Source: Mucidula mucida
Taxonomy: Eukaryota; Basidiomycota; Agaricomycetes; Agaricales; Physalacriaceae
Direction of reading: 5' to 3'
Length of the DNA: 64,000 bases
Assembly (NCBI GenBank): GCA_015501055.1
Contig: JADNYV010000145.1
Location: 31,260 to 95,259 of the forward strand
Below the pieces are notes generated by a model. That model worked only from the letters and a program-made list of their open reading frames with translations, ran no database searches and had not been told where the DNA came from. The stretch's first letter is position 1, and the number at the start of each line of letters is the position of its first letter. Below, piece after piece: positions 1-10,739 of this stretch. The position numbers were made by a program, and so were the translations under genes.

Positions 1-2263
1 TAGGGGCTACGTAGTGGATTTATGGGATGATCAAGCATAGCTTGAGCGAAAAAGCTGCGATGTATATAGAGCAATGCTAAGAAACTATAAGGCATGTTTC
101 CTTAAAAGATGACGAAACTCACTTATCGTTCGGTACTGTCCTAATAAGCATCCATGCATGTATGCGGAAGGGGTGCATTGGTCGTCATCGGGATTCAAGA
201 AGACATTGAGATGGGGCGGTAACGTTTTCTGGCGCACTTTTCGATCCAAATCGAGAACGAGTTGATAGCTGGGAGCTTCAGCCGTTAAAGTTAGTTCCAA
301 GATCTGCGAGAAGATTTCCCGGCAGAACTCATACTTCCATTGGTAGTCTGTATTTCAAGGTTGAGTCCGAGGCACTAGTGGAGGGAGACTTAGACATACA
401 GCTCACTCTGATATCACCGTTGTCGTCTAATGTAGCCTCCTCGTCTCGAGGATACTCACAATCAATGTAGGACAAGCGAATCGACGGAGGCCTTCCCAGT
501 GACATGCTCTGAGACACAGGGTTAGTGGACATGCAAGGTGGCGAGAAACCCTACTAACATAAAATAAGTCGGCACAGAAGATCTCATAAAACAGTGCTCT
601 TCGTCTTTGTACAGTTTTAGAGTCCATCTTCCAGCGAGCACTATCGCGGTCTAAGTGAAACAGATGTAAGATGAACTCCCCCTTCAAGAACAGGTTGAGG
701 ACCTACGTAGTCCGAGCTACATACTGCGTCAATCAAGTCACTGAATTTGGATGATCGTGCTTACACTTTGAGCAAGTTTCGCTCCGAGAGACATGATTGA
801 CCACTACTCGGATGTTAAAGATGTTCACCGGAGTGAAGCTGGGACTTACTGCACTATCCATCGTGTATCTTTTGCCTCCCATCGCATGATAAGATCCAAG
901 GAGCACCACAGCTTGTACGGTAGAAATTTCAGGAGAGTCGAATACCGATCTTAACGATAAAGCGGCACGGCTGAGGTGATAGTAGTTGTCGGATTCGAAA
1001 TTATCTACGTAGCCGGCGTGAGAGAAGCTCGCTGATAAACGAGTTGGAGGCGTACAAGGCTCTAGTGTGAGATCTACAAGGGCTCCAAGAGAGAACAGGA
1101 TAAATAAGACAGCGAGTTTATGAGCAGATATCGATTGTGCAGCGTTGGAGACGCCATTGCCTCTGTCTTTAACACATTTATATATTGGCGTGAGGATGTC
1201 ATCCACAATTTCGTCACGGCGGATAGGCCGAAAGGTCCAAGAAGCGTGCTCTAGGTAAGTTTCACACAGTGCCCAAGCACGAGGACGTTCTGGTAAGTGG
1301 TCAAACAAGAGATCCAGTGCGCTTTCCCAATTCACCCCGCCATCGGCGGTGAAAGGAAATGTGTTTGAAAGCCGAGCGATCTCTAGGGCGACTGGAGGGA
1401 ATGGGTCGTCGTCTGCACATGTCATGTTCATCTCCAATTCAGCGCCAGCCTTGGGAAGCGAATCAGCGCATCAAAGAGGTCGTTTGTGGTTGTAGATACC
1501 AAAAAGAGTGTCTGACAAAGGTTCAGTGAGAGACAAATGAAGACAGGATAACTAACCTCAGAACCAGCGGAACGGCCAAAATACTTTCCTTCCCCCCGAT
1601 CGCCAATAGTAAGAGTTCCGAGAGCGTCAATAGAATCGATTATTGGATCTTTAGTCCTCTTCTCTGTTTCGGCTGTTTGGGTAGCATCTGGACCGAACTT
1701 TATAGCTAAGAGATCCTCGCGGAGGAGAGGGTGGACCTCGGTTGAGACACCGGCCTGAAATATGGCCAAGGCGTCTTCGAGTTGCCGGATACGCTGGCCC
1801 ATTTCTGATATTTTATTGTGCAACTGGGATGTGTCGGCCAATACAAATCTAGCAAGGGCATTAGCACTAAGAAGTACACAGTGAGCGTAAAGCGACGTAC
1901 CTTGTCCCTTGTCCTGTTGCAAGACTGCCATTGGGACATATTGAGGGACAGCCACGGCGGACTTGCGAGTCATTGAGTATTAGAGGTATGTTAGAATAGG
2001 AAGACTTACTGCACGAGCCACATGGAAGCTTTTTATCACACTTCAACTTGAGACTATATTCATGAATAAAACGCACAAAAGTGAGGGTTTGTAGCTCACC
2101 GTCTACATTCTGCGCACGAGATCTAGTGGACGACGAGTCAGGCTGTAGCATTTTATACGGTGAAGGGGATGTTTACCTCACCGCGGGCGCGGCGGACGTC
2201 GATGTCGTCGTCTGTAGAATGCTTGCGAGATGTCCTGCGGTTGCTTGATGGATCTGCAGGCAT
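1..2263 (-). CDS. Zn2Cys6 fungal-specific transcription factor (3' end beyond window)
   Basis: DNA-binding transcriptional regulator expected in the nucleus. The start at 2263 gives a basic, acidic-patched N-terminus ending in RRARGE. Small exons (2177-2263, 2100-2122, 2010-2053, 1961 downwards) then build a canonical zinc cluster: CAECRR, LKCDKKLPCGSC, IRRGCPSICPNGS, i.e. six cysteines in the C-x2-C-x6-C-x-C family spacing. A heptad-like linker follows (KISEMGQRIRQLEDAL), then the fungal-specific domain (for example HKLAVLFILFSLGALVDL, GGKRYTMD, RRRALFYEIFCADLF, LGRPPSIRLSYIDCEYP). A 12-nt exon at 1500-1511 restores the frame between the linker and the main domain. The last exons run off the window start, so the C-terminus is missing. 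It is divergent from the gene at 2472, about 208 bp away. Target genes are unknown. The donor near 1895 is weak (GTCGCT), so that junction is the least certain. Confidence 0.88.
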
Positions 2264-2471
2264 TGTTATAGTGGTGGACGCAGCCAAAAGTGATGCCCAT
2301 CATGCTTCCGTTCTGACAGACCGGTATCTGTAAGCTGCCGAGGCTATTTTTGTCTTGGGGCCAAGCAATGGCAAACACTCTTTCAGGGTTGACCCGTGTG
2401 GCGCATATCCTGGCTTCCTTCCACCACTCTACTATCTGCGACGTCTCAATTTCGCCCTCGCCTTTGCTGAA

Positions 2472-3396
2472 ATGGCTGGCTGCTGCCGCATCTCGCTTCT
2501 TCTGTCTTTCGTCGCTGTCATTTCCTTCTTGCCCGCAGTCTCGTCCTTCACGTCTTACCCATCGCGTCGCGCTGCCTCATACGCCAAATACACGGCCGCT
2601 CATTCACTTGGTGATGCGTATACGTTCGATGCACGCGACGGATGGACTACTGTTAACGCTACGGATCTCGGCTACAAGTACCGTCATGATCATGAAGCCC
2701 ATGCTGTGTTGGAGACGCGCCACGAGAAAGACGATCACAGAAATACTAGCCACAAAGAAAAGAACAAATCCAAGCACAAGAACAAGAACAAGAGCAAGTC
2801 TAAAATTATTTCTGCTGCCTCCTCCGTCGGAGATCTGGTCAAAGGCGTATGGAACGGTCTTAAGGGTGTCGGGGAGTCAGAAAACGTGAAAATTACTTGG
2901 TTATTCGCGCTCCAGTGTCAGACAGTCTTGTCGCTGATCTTCACATCTCCGTAGGTACACAGGGCATGACCTGGAAAATCCAAGCTGCTGGCCGAATGTT
3001 AACTGGGCACCAACGGTACGACATATTCGCCTGTCTACCACCAGCATTTCTGACATTGACCAGGATCAGTCCTTCATTTGTGCCCTGACTCTTGTAGGTT
3101 GGGAGACCCGTCCACAGTGTTTCAAATTCCTAGAACGTGAGTTGATTCTCAAAGAATCTGAGTCGTTTCTTGATGACGCCCTAGTATGTAACGGCCCTAG
3201 CAAATGTGTTTTCGTACGCGTCGTCGATTCATGCGCTGGCTGTGATCCCGGATCGAGGCACGTCGATCTTACCAAGGCTGCCTTTTCCCAACTTGCCGAC
3301 CTCGACGATGGTGTCCTCAACGTCAAAATGCGCTTATCGACGGAGCCAGACGATTGGTTCCCAAACCTTTGGGGACCCCGAGCAAGCGATAATTGA
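2472..3396 (+). CDS. Secreted double-psi beta-barrel (expansin/RlpA-like) protein
   Basis: Predicted extracellular protein. The start at 2472 gives a clean signal peptide (MAGCCRISLLLSFVAVISFL then AVSS). A Lys/Asn/Ser-rich low-complexity linker follows (KNKSKHKNKNKSKSK around residues 95-115), then a C-terminal barwin/expansin-like double-psi barrel: ITWYTGHD, NPSCWPN, CALTLVGWETRPQCFKF, CNGPSKCVFVRVVDSCAGC and HVDLTKAAFSQLA. Four exons: 2472-2899, 2955-3015, 3064-3136, 3185-3396, all with GT-AG introns that keep the frame. Proteins of this fold in fungi usually lack the expansin cellulose-binding domain, and none is seen here. The real role (cell-wall loosening, protease inhibition, plant interaction) cannot be read from the sequence. 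An in-frame upstream ATG at 2355 would hide the signal peptide and is not preferred. Confidence 0.85.
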
Positions 3397-3627
3397 GCTA
3401 TCTATCTTCATTGTACGGGTACCACTTCGATTTGTTCAGCCAACTGTATCTGTTAGTAGCCTTTGTATCCACATACTAGTGTTTCTTTGAGCGTTATTGT
3501 AAAACTTGATTTTGGTCGGCGTTCGATCTTGACATTAACAGCGCTATAGTATGTAGAGTGATGCGCGCGTGCGTCAACATGATAATCTGTTACTAGATCA
3601 AGCGATACTACTAGGATTCCACTCCTG

Positions 3628-5660
3628 TTATTGCAACTCCTCCTCATCCCCAGCTACATATTCATCCTCTTCCTCATACTCAACGTCAAACTCCTCGTCC
3701 TCCGCTGTCGCTTCCTGATATTGCTGATATTCCGCTCTACGGAAGCATGCAATTAGCGAATTGCACCGAAACCAGTAGCATCGGCGGAAAACTCACATCA
3801 AATCAGCAGTGTTACTCTCTGCCTCTGAAAACTCCATAACATCCATCCCCTCCCCTTCATACCAGTGCAGGAATGCGCGACGTTTGTACATGGCCGAAAA
3901 CTGTAGGGGCAAATGAAATTAATAGGTAGAGGAGAAGAAGAAACTCACAGTCTCTAGTGTCCTCGTAAACAGATCCTGTATCGCTGTTGTGTTCGCCAGC
4001 GCTGTGGCCGCTCTCTTTTGCCCAACAGGCGGTACGTCTACAATCGACACTGAACGTTATCCGGAATCCACTCAACAAAGTTGGCGGCATTGCGAGATTG
4101 GAGATCCCGCACTGCAAACTCAGCCTAAAAGTGTTTGGATCATGGCGCAAGGAAAGGCAAACACTACTGTACCTCCCGACTGGAAACATTCCCCCGAAAT
4201 ATTGTGTATGCTGTGAGGTATCGTCTAAAATGAATGAGCTACATATGCAAACACAATGACGATGGCACTTACCCAAAGCGAGGATCGCAGGCGACAAGCA
4301 TGTTCTTTTTATCAAACAGCCTACAAAATGAGTATTGTTCAAAGAAACGTACAAAAACTCACTCAGCCGTCATGTCCGCGATCGTCATGCGGCTGTAATC
4401 CGCCGCTTTGGGATCAAACAGAGGCGCATAACTCGGCACTAGAAAGTGCAGCTACAGTATGCACCTCAATCGGTATACCAAGTCAAGAAGAGAGCGAACA
4501 TACCCGGGGAAATGGGATGAGATTCATGCCCAGTTTCCGTAGATCGCTGAAAGGCTCGTGACTTAACCTAACCGTACTACTGAAAGGAAACTCACCCATT
4601 CAACTGTCCCGGGAACCGCAGACTCGTGCTCACCCCACACATTACCTTTGCTACAACCTATCCAGGAAGCCAGTGAATAACAAAAGAACACGAAATAAAC
4701 GCGTCTCGGACATACCTGATTTAGATCCGGGAACGTAGGCGTCTTTATGCGTAAAGCGTTCGTTGTAATGTTGTATCTGCGATCGTCGCCATCAGCCGCA
4801 GAAAACAGGAAGGGCTATGGCCGTACAAAGCCTCGTTATCCAAACACACGGTCAGATCGCTGGTATCGAGTAACTGATGAAGGGAGAGTAGAGCGTTGTA
4901 CGGCTCAACGACGGTCTCAGAGACCCGAATTGACGGCATAATAGAGAATGTCGCGAGCATGCGGTCAGGGTATTCCTCACGCAGCTTGCTCAGTATCAGA
5001 CTACCCAATCCCGCACCCGTCCCGCCGCCGAGCGAGTGAATCAACTGAAACCCTTGCAGTGCGTCGCATGCCTCTGCCTGTTTGCGCGCCACGTCAAGCA
5101 GACCGTCGATTATCTCGGCTCCTTCGGTATAAACTGTACATGCAATTAGGCCATGGTCTAATGAATACGACCAACAAAGCACGCACATCCCTTCGCCCAG
5201 TTATTCCCCGCGCCTGGTTCACTGGTTATATATGTGTCGGGTTTGAACAGTTTCCCTAGTTTGCTGCTGCGAAATGTGTTTACCACGCCTGCCTCCAGAT
5301 CGACTTGGATCGAACGCGGGACGTAACGAATGGTTGGGCCGTCAAGCTCGGTGAAATACACGTGCGCGCGTTGAGTTTGCACGTCGTTGGAGCCTTGGTG
5401 CGCCTACCGACCTATGTCAATGCTCGCCGCCAAAGTCAGACAAGATGACACGTACCCCCGTCTCGTCAATGCCGTGCTCAGCGAGCAGCATTTCCCAAAA
5501 GCTTGCGCCGACCTGATTCCCAGCCTGGTACCGTTCGCGTCAAGAGTTCCTGGGCTGCCCGAGGGACTGTGCTTACCTGGCCGACCTGCAGAAAGGCATT
5601 TTTGCTGTGATTTCAATTAATGGGAGGGAGACATACCTGCAAGTTGATTATTTCCCGCAT
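3628..5660 (-). CDS. Beta-tubulin, divergent paralogue with an apparent frameshift
   Basis: Microtubule subunit that binds and hydrolyses GTP at the plus end. It begins MREIINLQ at 5660. The second exon is only 9 nt (5577-5585, encoding VGQ), then [11 protein letters not shown]. Hallmarks: [19 protein letters not shown], the tubulin signature [61 protein letters not shown], a [13 protein letters not shown] C-terminal helix and an acidic tail ([19 protein letters not shown]). The family loop GGGTGSGMG reads GGGTGAGLG, and several core positions differ from canonical beta-tubulin, so this looks like the second, faster-evolving fungal beta-tubulin. Near 4050 the frame breaks: [10 protein letters not shown] runs to a stop while [13 protein letters not shown] continues one frame over, which equals one missing base. 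Either the gene is disabled or the assembly lacks a base. Everything before and after is intact. Confidence 0.88.
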
Positions 5661-5837
5661 GGTGGTTCAAAGGGAAGAAAGAATTATCGCGTGCATTATT
5701 GCAGATCATGGATCATGATGTAACTGATCGTCCAACTTCAAGTTCGTTCATTTCGCTAAGCATGTACATTGTACCTCGCGAGAAGAGTCATCGCAGGAGC
5801 CAAAATCCATATATTCCAAGGCGTCAAAATCACAAAG

Positions 5838-7084
5838 TCAATAATAATGTAAGAACAATAGACTGAGTGAGGCTCCGATGAGGAAAACGAGGATGAAGAG
5901 GCGCCCATCTTTAGCACGTCTCCTGGCTTCCCGCAGTTGTACATTTCCCTTCTCCATGGACGCCGTAGTCGCCACTGCATCTTCATACAATTGGTCGGTC
6001 AACTCCGTCTGCTGCGTGAGATGTGATACCAATTCCATCTGCAACGCGCTAATATCTAACAGCCTGGATTCCGCCTGCTGAACGGACTCGAGAGTATCCT
6101 GGACACCCCGCAAGATACTTGCATTCTCCTCTTCAAATTGCAGAATTTGTGAGGCAGAAAGCTCGATATCATCGTCCTCATCGTCGGTAAAGTTTGGGGT
6201 TTCGATGGGAGGCGCGTCAAAATGAGACGAACGGGGCGTCGCACCGATAGTTGCGGCGAGTAGAGAAGATGAGGCATCGCCCAACCAGCTAGAAGACGCC
6301 TCTCTATCTTCGCGTACAGCTGTTGGGTTCATCGTGATATTCATTGCCTCACGCGCCGCCCCCGAACCCAACGTCCGTGACCTCTCCAACTCTCTCTTCA
6401 CGCGCTCCTCCTGCATGCCTTTCTGGTTCTGACTTGCTTCAGCAAGCCGTCGACTGAGATACCATGTTATACTCGATCGATGCGCCGCTGTCACGTCTGA
6501 CGCGACCGCCGACTCGTCGGTCCGTAAACGTGTAGGAAGCCAGCGGGCCAGGGTATTAGACTTGCTTGCAAGCAGTTCAGTGCGACCTAGAAAAGAACAA
6601 AAGATGGGCAGGGTTGAGATAGAAGGCTGCAAGGCGCGTACGTTTTTCCAGCGCCTCCATTTCTTTCACTCGGTCCGCACAACGAGAGAGAATGAGGCGG
6701 GCTTGGAGGTCAATTTGGTCGCGTTCTTCGTTGGAAAGCTGCTGAATGGATGACCACGACTGTTGGTCACCAGTGAGGTCAAGGGTCCGAGACGTTGAGC
6801 CATGGTGCCGACGTCGCGAGTCCACATTCAAGTACGGCTTGCGTATAGAGCCCAACATTGTTGATAGATTACTGATATGGGAGAGCTGTTCCTCCACGTC
6901 AGCAACACTGCGCAGACGGGAAACGATGGTGATGTACAATTTTGTAGGCTTCTGCGACGTATTCCTTGCCTCCGGGGATGTCTGTGTGATGCTCGCGAGG
7001 TAGCCGCCGTTTCTGCGTCGTACCCGACGATGATGACGCCTGCACGGCATTCTTGAAATCTGCAGTGCGGTCGGTATGAGCCAT
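5838..7084 (-). CDS. UFE1: Ufe1/syntaxin 18-type t-SNARE of the ER
   Basis: Qa-SNARE that acts in fusion of COPI retrograde vesicles with the ER membrane. The start at 7084 gives MAHTDRTADF, followed by the conserved N-terminal pattern GKEYVAEAYKI then LSTMLGSIRKPYLNVD. The middle is disordered and basic. The C-terminus holds the SNARE helix (ENASILRGVQDTLESVQQ through LTDQLYEDAVATTASMEKG) with the central Q layer, and a single tail anchor (LFILVFLIGASLSLLFLHYY) that ends the protein. Two introns: one of about 57 nt after AYKI and one before RTELLASKS, both GT-AG and frame-preserving. Length of about 385 residues fits fungal Ufe1. Neighbours (tubulin and Pho85) are unrelated housekeeping genes. 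Confidence 0.88.
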
Positions 7085-7663
7085 GTCGAAGAGACTGAGT
7101 GATGCGGTCGTGGCCCTGTTCTCAAAGTAGTAACAGGCCACGTGGTTGGAATATTTTGTATAAAGTCTTCCACATCGCTCAAAATTTTCTCCCACCGACT
7201 ACGACCATGTCTTCGATGGTGCATCCGCTTTAACGTGCGCTCCTTCTGCTCATGGTCAGTTGAAGATTGAATGGGTCCTTGTTTGAGGCGAGTATTGTCT
7301 GTTCCACCAGTATTGCCATAGTTTGTGACACATATGTTGAAGCAACTTCGTCAAAAAAAATTTGCACTTTGAATGATATACATTGTAATGCCTTCGCCAA
7401 AACCACTAAGTAAGAATTAGAGACCCGCTTTTTGAATCTGACGAGTGGATCGCCTGCGTTGGCCACGAACGAATTTATACAATCATTAGGTATGTCGACG
7501 CCACAATCAGTAGTATTTACAGTCACGCTACAATATCATCCTCTAACACATAATGTACATACACGATAGTAGCTGTACAGGCAAATGGAATGTACCCCTA
7601 CATTGTCCAATCCTCGTTCATGAAAAAATCAGCATAATCAACCATGGTACAGACTCGACCGGG
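7085..7663. other. Intergenic stretch between UFE1 and PHO85
   Basis: This interval holds the 5' flank of the Ufe1 gene and the 3' flank of the Pho85 gene. A minus-strand open frame at 7230-7526 has no domain or composition that supports a protein. I see no RNA gene here. Confidence 0.5.
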
Positions 7664-9139
7664 TCAGCGCGATGGGTATGGTTGATTGAACTGCATCTGC
7701 CCATACGCGCCTTGCTGAGCCATGGCCTGTTGTTGTGCAAGCTGTGCCTGTGCTTGAGCATGAGGGTTATGCTGGAGGATGGGGACCGAAGTCGGCTGAT
7801 GCTGGCCAAATATCGGGATGCTCTGTGGCTGTCGCTGGTACGCTTGTTGGTTGTGCATCTGTTGTTGCATTTGTGGCGGGACGTGATGCTGCGGCGGGAT
7901 ACCATGAGGGTGCGGGAAATTGAACGCGGGAGGGGGCATGGAGCCTGCAGCGGGGTTTATAGGGAAGGGAGCCGTTACAGCAGAGAAGTACGGATGCTGA
8001 AGAGCATCAACAGCGCTTATTCGTTCTTTAGGATCGAACTTGAGAAGCTTCTCAAGGAGATCAATGGCTACAACAGAACTAAATATCGCGAAAGAAAGTG
8101 TTTGGACAAGCCCACCTTGAGGAGATGCCTTTGGTAGGACTTGTGCGAGGCCGATCCTGGGATACTGAGGGAATTGTTTGCTTGTTATGTCCGGCTGACG
8201 GCCTGGTTAAGTCGAGATGAGAAGGACAGTGTGAGGGACGTACAATATCCGGAAACATATTCTTTAGCGGCTCTTGTGGCGTACCAAGGACCCTCATGAT
8301 ATGCAGTAACTGGTCTGAATTATCCCTTCCTCGAAACAAGGGGACTCCTGAAATCATCTCTGCGAAAATGCAGCCACACGACCATACATCAATTGATGTA
8401 CTGTACGTCCTCGAGCCGAGGAGAACGTCCGGCGCACGATACCAAAGAGTAACAACCTGAAAGAGTGATTAGGGACATGATAATTCAATCCTTCGATACG
8501 CACTTCATTCGAAAACGTGTTGACAGGAACACCGAATGCCCGCGCCAAACCAAAGTCACCCAACTTAAGCTCACCCTTGCGATTGATGAGCAAATTCTGC
8601 GGTTTGAGATCTCGGTGCAGGACTTGATTTTCGTGACAGAAAGCTGTCCCTTTTAACAGCTGGTACATGAAGCTGCGGACCGTGTTTGGGTCGAGCGCGC
8701 CATTTTCGCCGTGTTTGTCCATGTACTTCTTCAGATCCATTTCGCAATATTCAAAGATAAGAACCAGTTTAGTCTCGCTGTGGATAACATCGTGGAGACG
8801 TAGGATGTTGACATGTTTGAGCTCTTTCAGGAGGGATATTTCTCGGATAGCAGTAGATGGAGTTCCTTCCTCCGCGTCGAGGTGAATCTCTTTGAGAGCC
8901 ACAATTTCATTGGTCGTTCTCGATCGCCCCTGCGCCAAGTTTGGAGGAGTTGCACCACGATCGCGGCGGGATACGGACCTTGTAGACGGTGGCGTAGGTA
9001 CCTTCGCCTATGAAGACCTTGTTAGCAGAGTCGGATGCGGAGTTTGCACAGCGTTTCACCAAGTTTCTCGAGCTAAACGCGCCGAGTTATTAGTCAAATG
9101 CTACATAGTGCAACCATCCCGCACCTGGATGTAATTCAT
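7664..9139 (-). CDS. PHO85: Pho85-type cyclin-dependent kinase
   Basis: Serine/threonine CDK that partners with Pcl-type cyclins in phosphate, glycogen and cell-cycle signalling. It starts MNYIQ at 9139. Tiny exons (9125-9139, 13 nt at 9060-9072, 28 nt at 8980-9007) build [14 protein letters not shown]. Then come [10 protein letters not shown] with the ATP lysine, the PSTAIRE helix exactly as in Pho85/Cdk5, [10 protein letters not shown], the DFG loop in [33 protein letters not shown] and [13 protein letters not shown]. The C-terminal tail of about 85 residues is rich in Gln, His and Pro and is not kinase fold; such tails are common in basidiomycete Pho85. Introns of about 50 nt keep the frame throughout. 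No defect seen. Confident identification by PSTAIRE plus the MNY start. Confidence 0.93.
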
Positions 9140-10739
9140 CCGCAACTAGAAGAACAAAGAAAGCCTAGAAGACAAGGCTGTAGAATACAGCAGTGGTAAT
9201 CAGAAGCAAAGGACGGATGGCCGACAGCATACCCGAGTCTTATGGCTGTGAGAGCGAACACGTGACGTGCACGAACTTGCATCTCGTCTTGACTCTTCAA
9301 ATTGTGGGATGCCCAAGGATGCGAGCGCCAGCGAGGCGGCTTTGCCGCAATGGATTTACTGTTGCCAGCACGAGTCCTCTGTCGACGGACATGTTTCAAA
9401 CGCGACGAGCAGTCCAATATACCCATTATGAGGCTCGAGACTGAGTTTTATGGAGAACGGACAGGAAACCAGAGAACTGGGGCCTATTTACTGGAAAAGA
9501 TGGGCTACCCTTGCGCGACGTGAATTTGTTCATGTTTGGTCACCTAGTCTGGCCGGGTTCACGAACTCCATGTGGCGCTCGCAACAATGGTTCCTGGAGG
9601 AATGAAGGCATTCGGACAATCGAAAAGGAAATAGTCGATGGAGGTCGGTTAAGACAAGCCGGTAGTAGGACATTCTCGAAGATTGGCCAGCTAATGAGGA
9701 CCACACATAAGTATGTGCTCAATATTTGCTAACAAATTCTCGTCTCTTCAATGTGGCATGCAATAGTTCTGTCAGCGGCCTCGAGTCAATACAAGTCGTT
9801 TAAGAGGTTCTACAAGGAAGCTATGAGAGCTTGCGAACAGCTAGCGTAAAGACTTGAAGACACATATCCTTCATCGCAACGTCTTTGCTCGTCGCGCTCA
9901 CTCACCTCCCACGGGCCCGCCAGCTCATCTTCTTCTTGTACCATTCCTGTTTCAGATCTTGCTTTCTTCGACCAATATGACAAACATACATCCCAACTCT
10001 AGCGTGGCAGCAACGATTTCCCAGCGTCCCACCACCTAAGGATGCCGCCGGGTGCTCCCTTGCCATCCGGATTAGTTCCAACTGCGAGCATCATAACGAC
10101 CTTGACTGTCATGACGACAGAGCATCCTCATCGGTGTAGACCATCGCTACACCGGTGTCGACTCTTTGCAGCCAAATCCCGATCCTTACCGTTTCGCTTC
10201 ACAGCGACGTGGTCATCTTCGCAAACACACAAACCTGATTATCCCATTCGACAAAAGTTGATTTACCAAACGGAGCCATTAGCTAACCCTCCCAAGCTGA
10301 GTTCACACGATTTTGCGTTATCAGCCCTTTGATGTTGTATGTTCCTGACATGTCTTTGTTAGGCATTCGGAGATACTTCACACCTTCAGAGATAGTACTT
10401 GGTCAGTAAAAGGACTGAAGACTTTGACCGAATGTTGCTCTCTATACTGCCTGTTTTCTTCCAGCGCACAGATTTCTCCTCCACATCATATACGAACTCA
10501 AAGCGTCATGTACTCCCGGCATCAATCGAGCCTAGAACAACGTGTAGACGAACGTAAAGGCAGATTGCTTTGACAATGAGGCCTTTGACGCCACGTTGCG
10601 ATCTCATGGTTCCCTTTCTGCGATCGTCTTTCTTCGCCTCACCGGTGCCACGCGTCGATTTTCAGGCTTTGCTTTGATTGAACGTCTTTGATCTCTTCCG
10701 TCTATTTATCGCCTCCCTCTCCCTCTCTTTCGTACTCCC
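9140..10739. other. 1.6-kb gap without a supported gene
   Basis: Only short open frames occur, on both strands (for example 9193-9444 and 9854-10332 on the plus strand), with no domain, no consistent splice model and no repeat structure that I recognise. A pyrimidine-rich tract just before 10740 (CCTCCCTCTCCCTCTCTTTC) is a typical fungal core promoter element for the next gene. Confidence 0.5.

Noticed and set aside
4740..4860. A second frameshift in beta-tubulin after NEALY.
   Set aside because: A 50-nt intron with donor GTACGG and acceptor CGCAG joins EAL to [15 protein letters not shown] in phase, so no base is missing.
7230..7526. Open frame of 98 codons on the minus strand.
   Set aside because: No domain, no splice partners, and composition like non-coding DNA.
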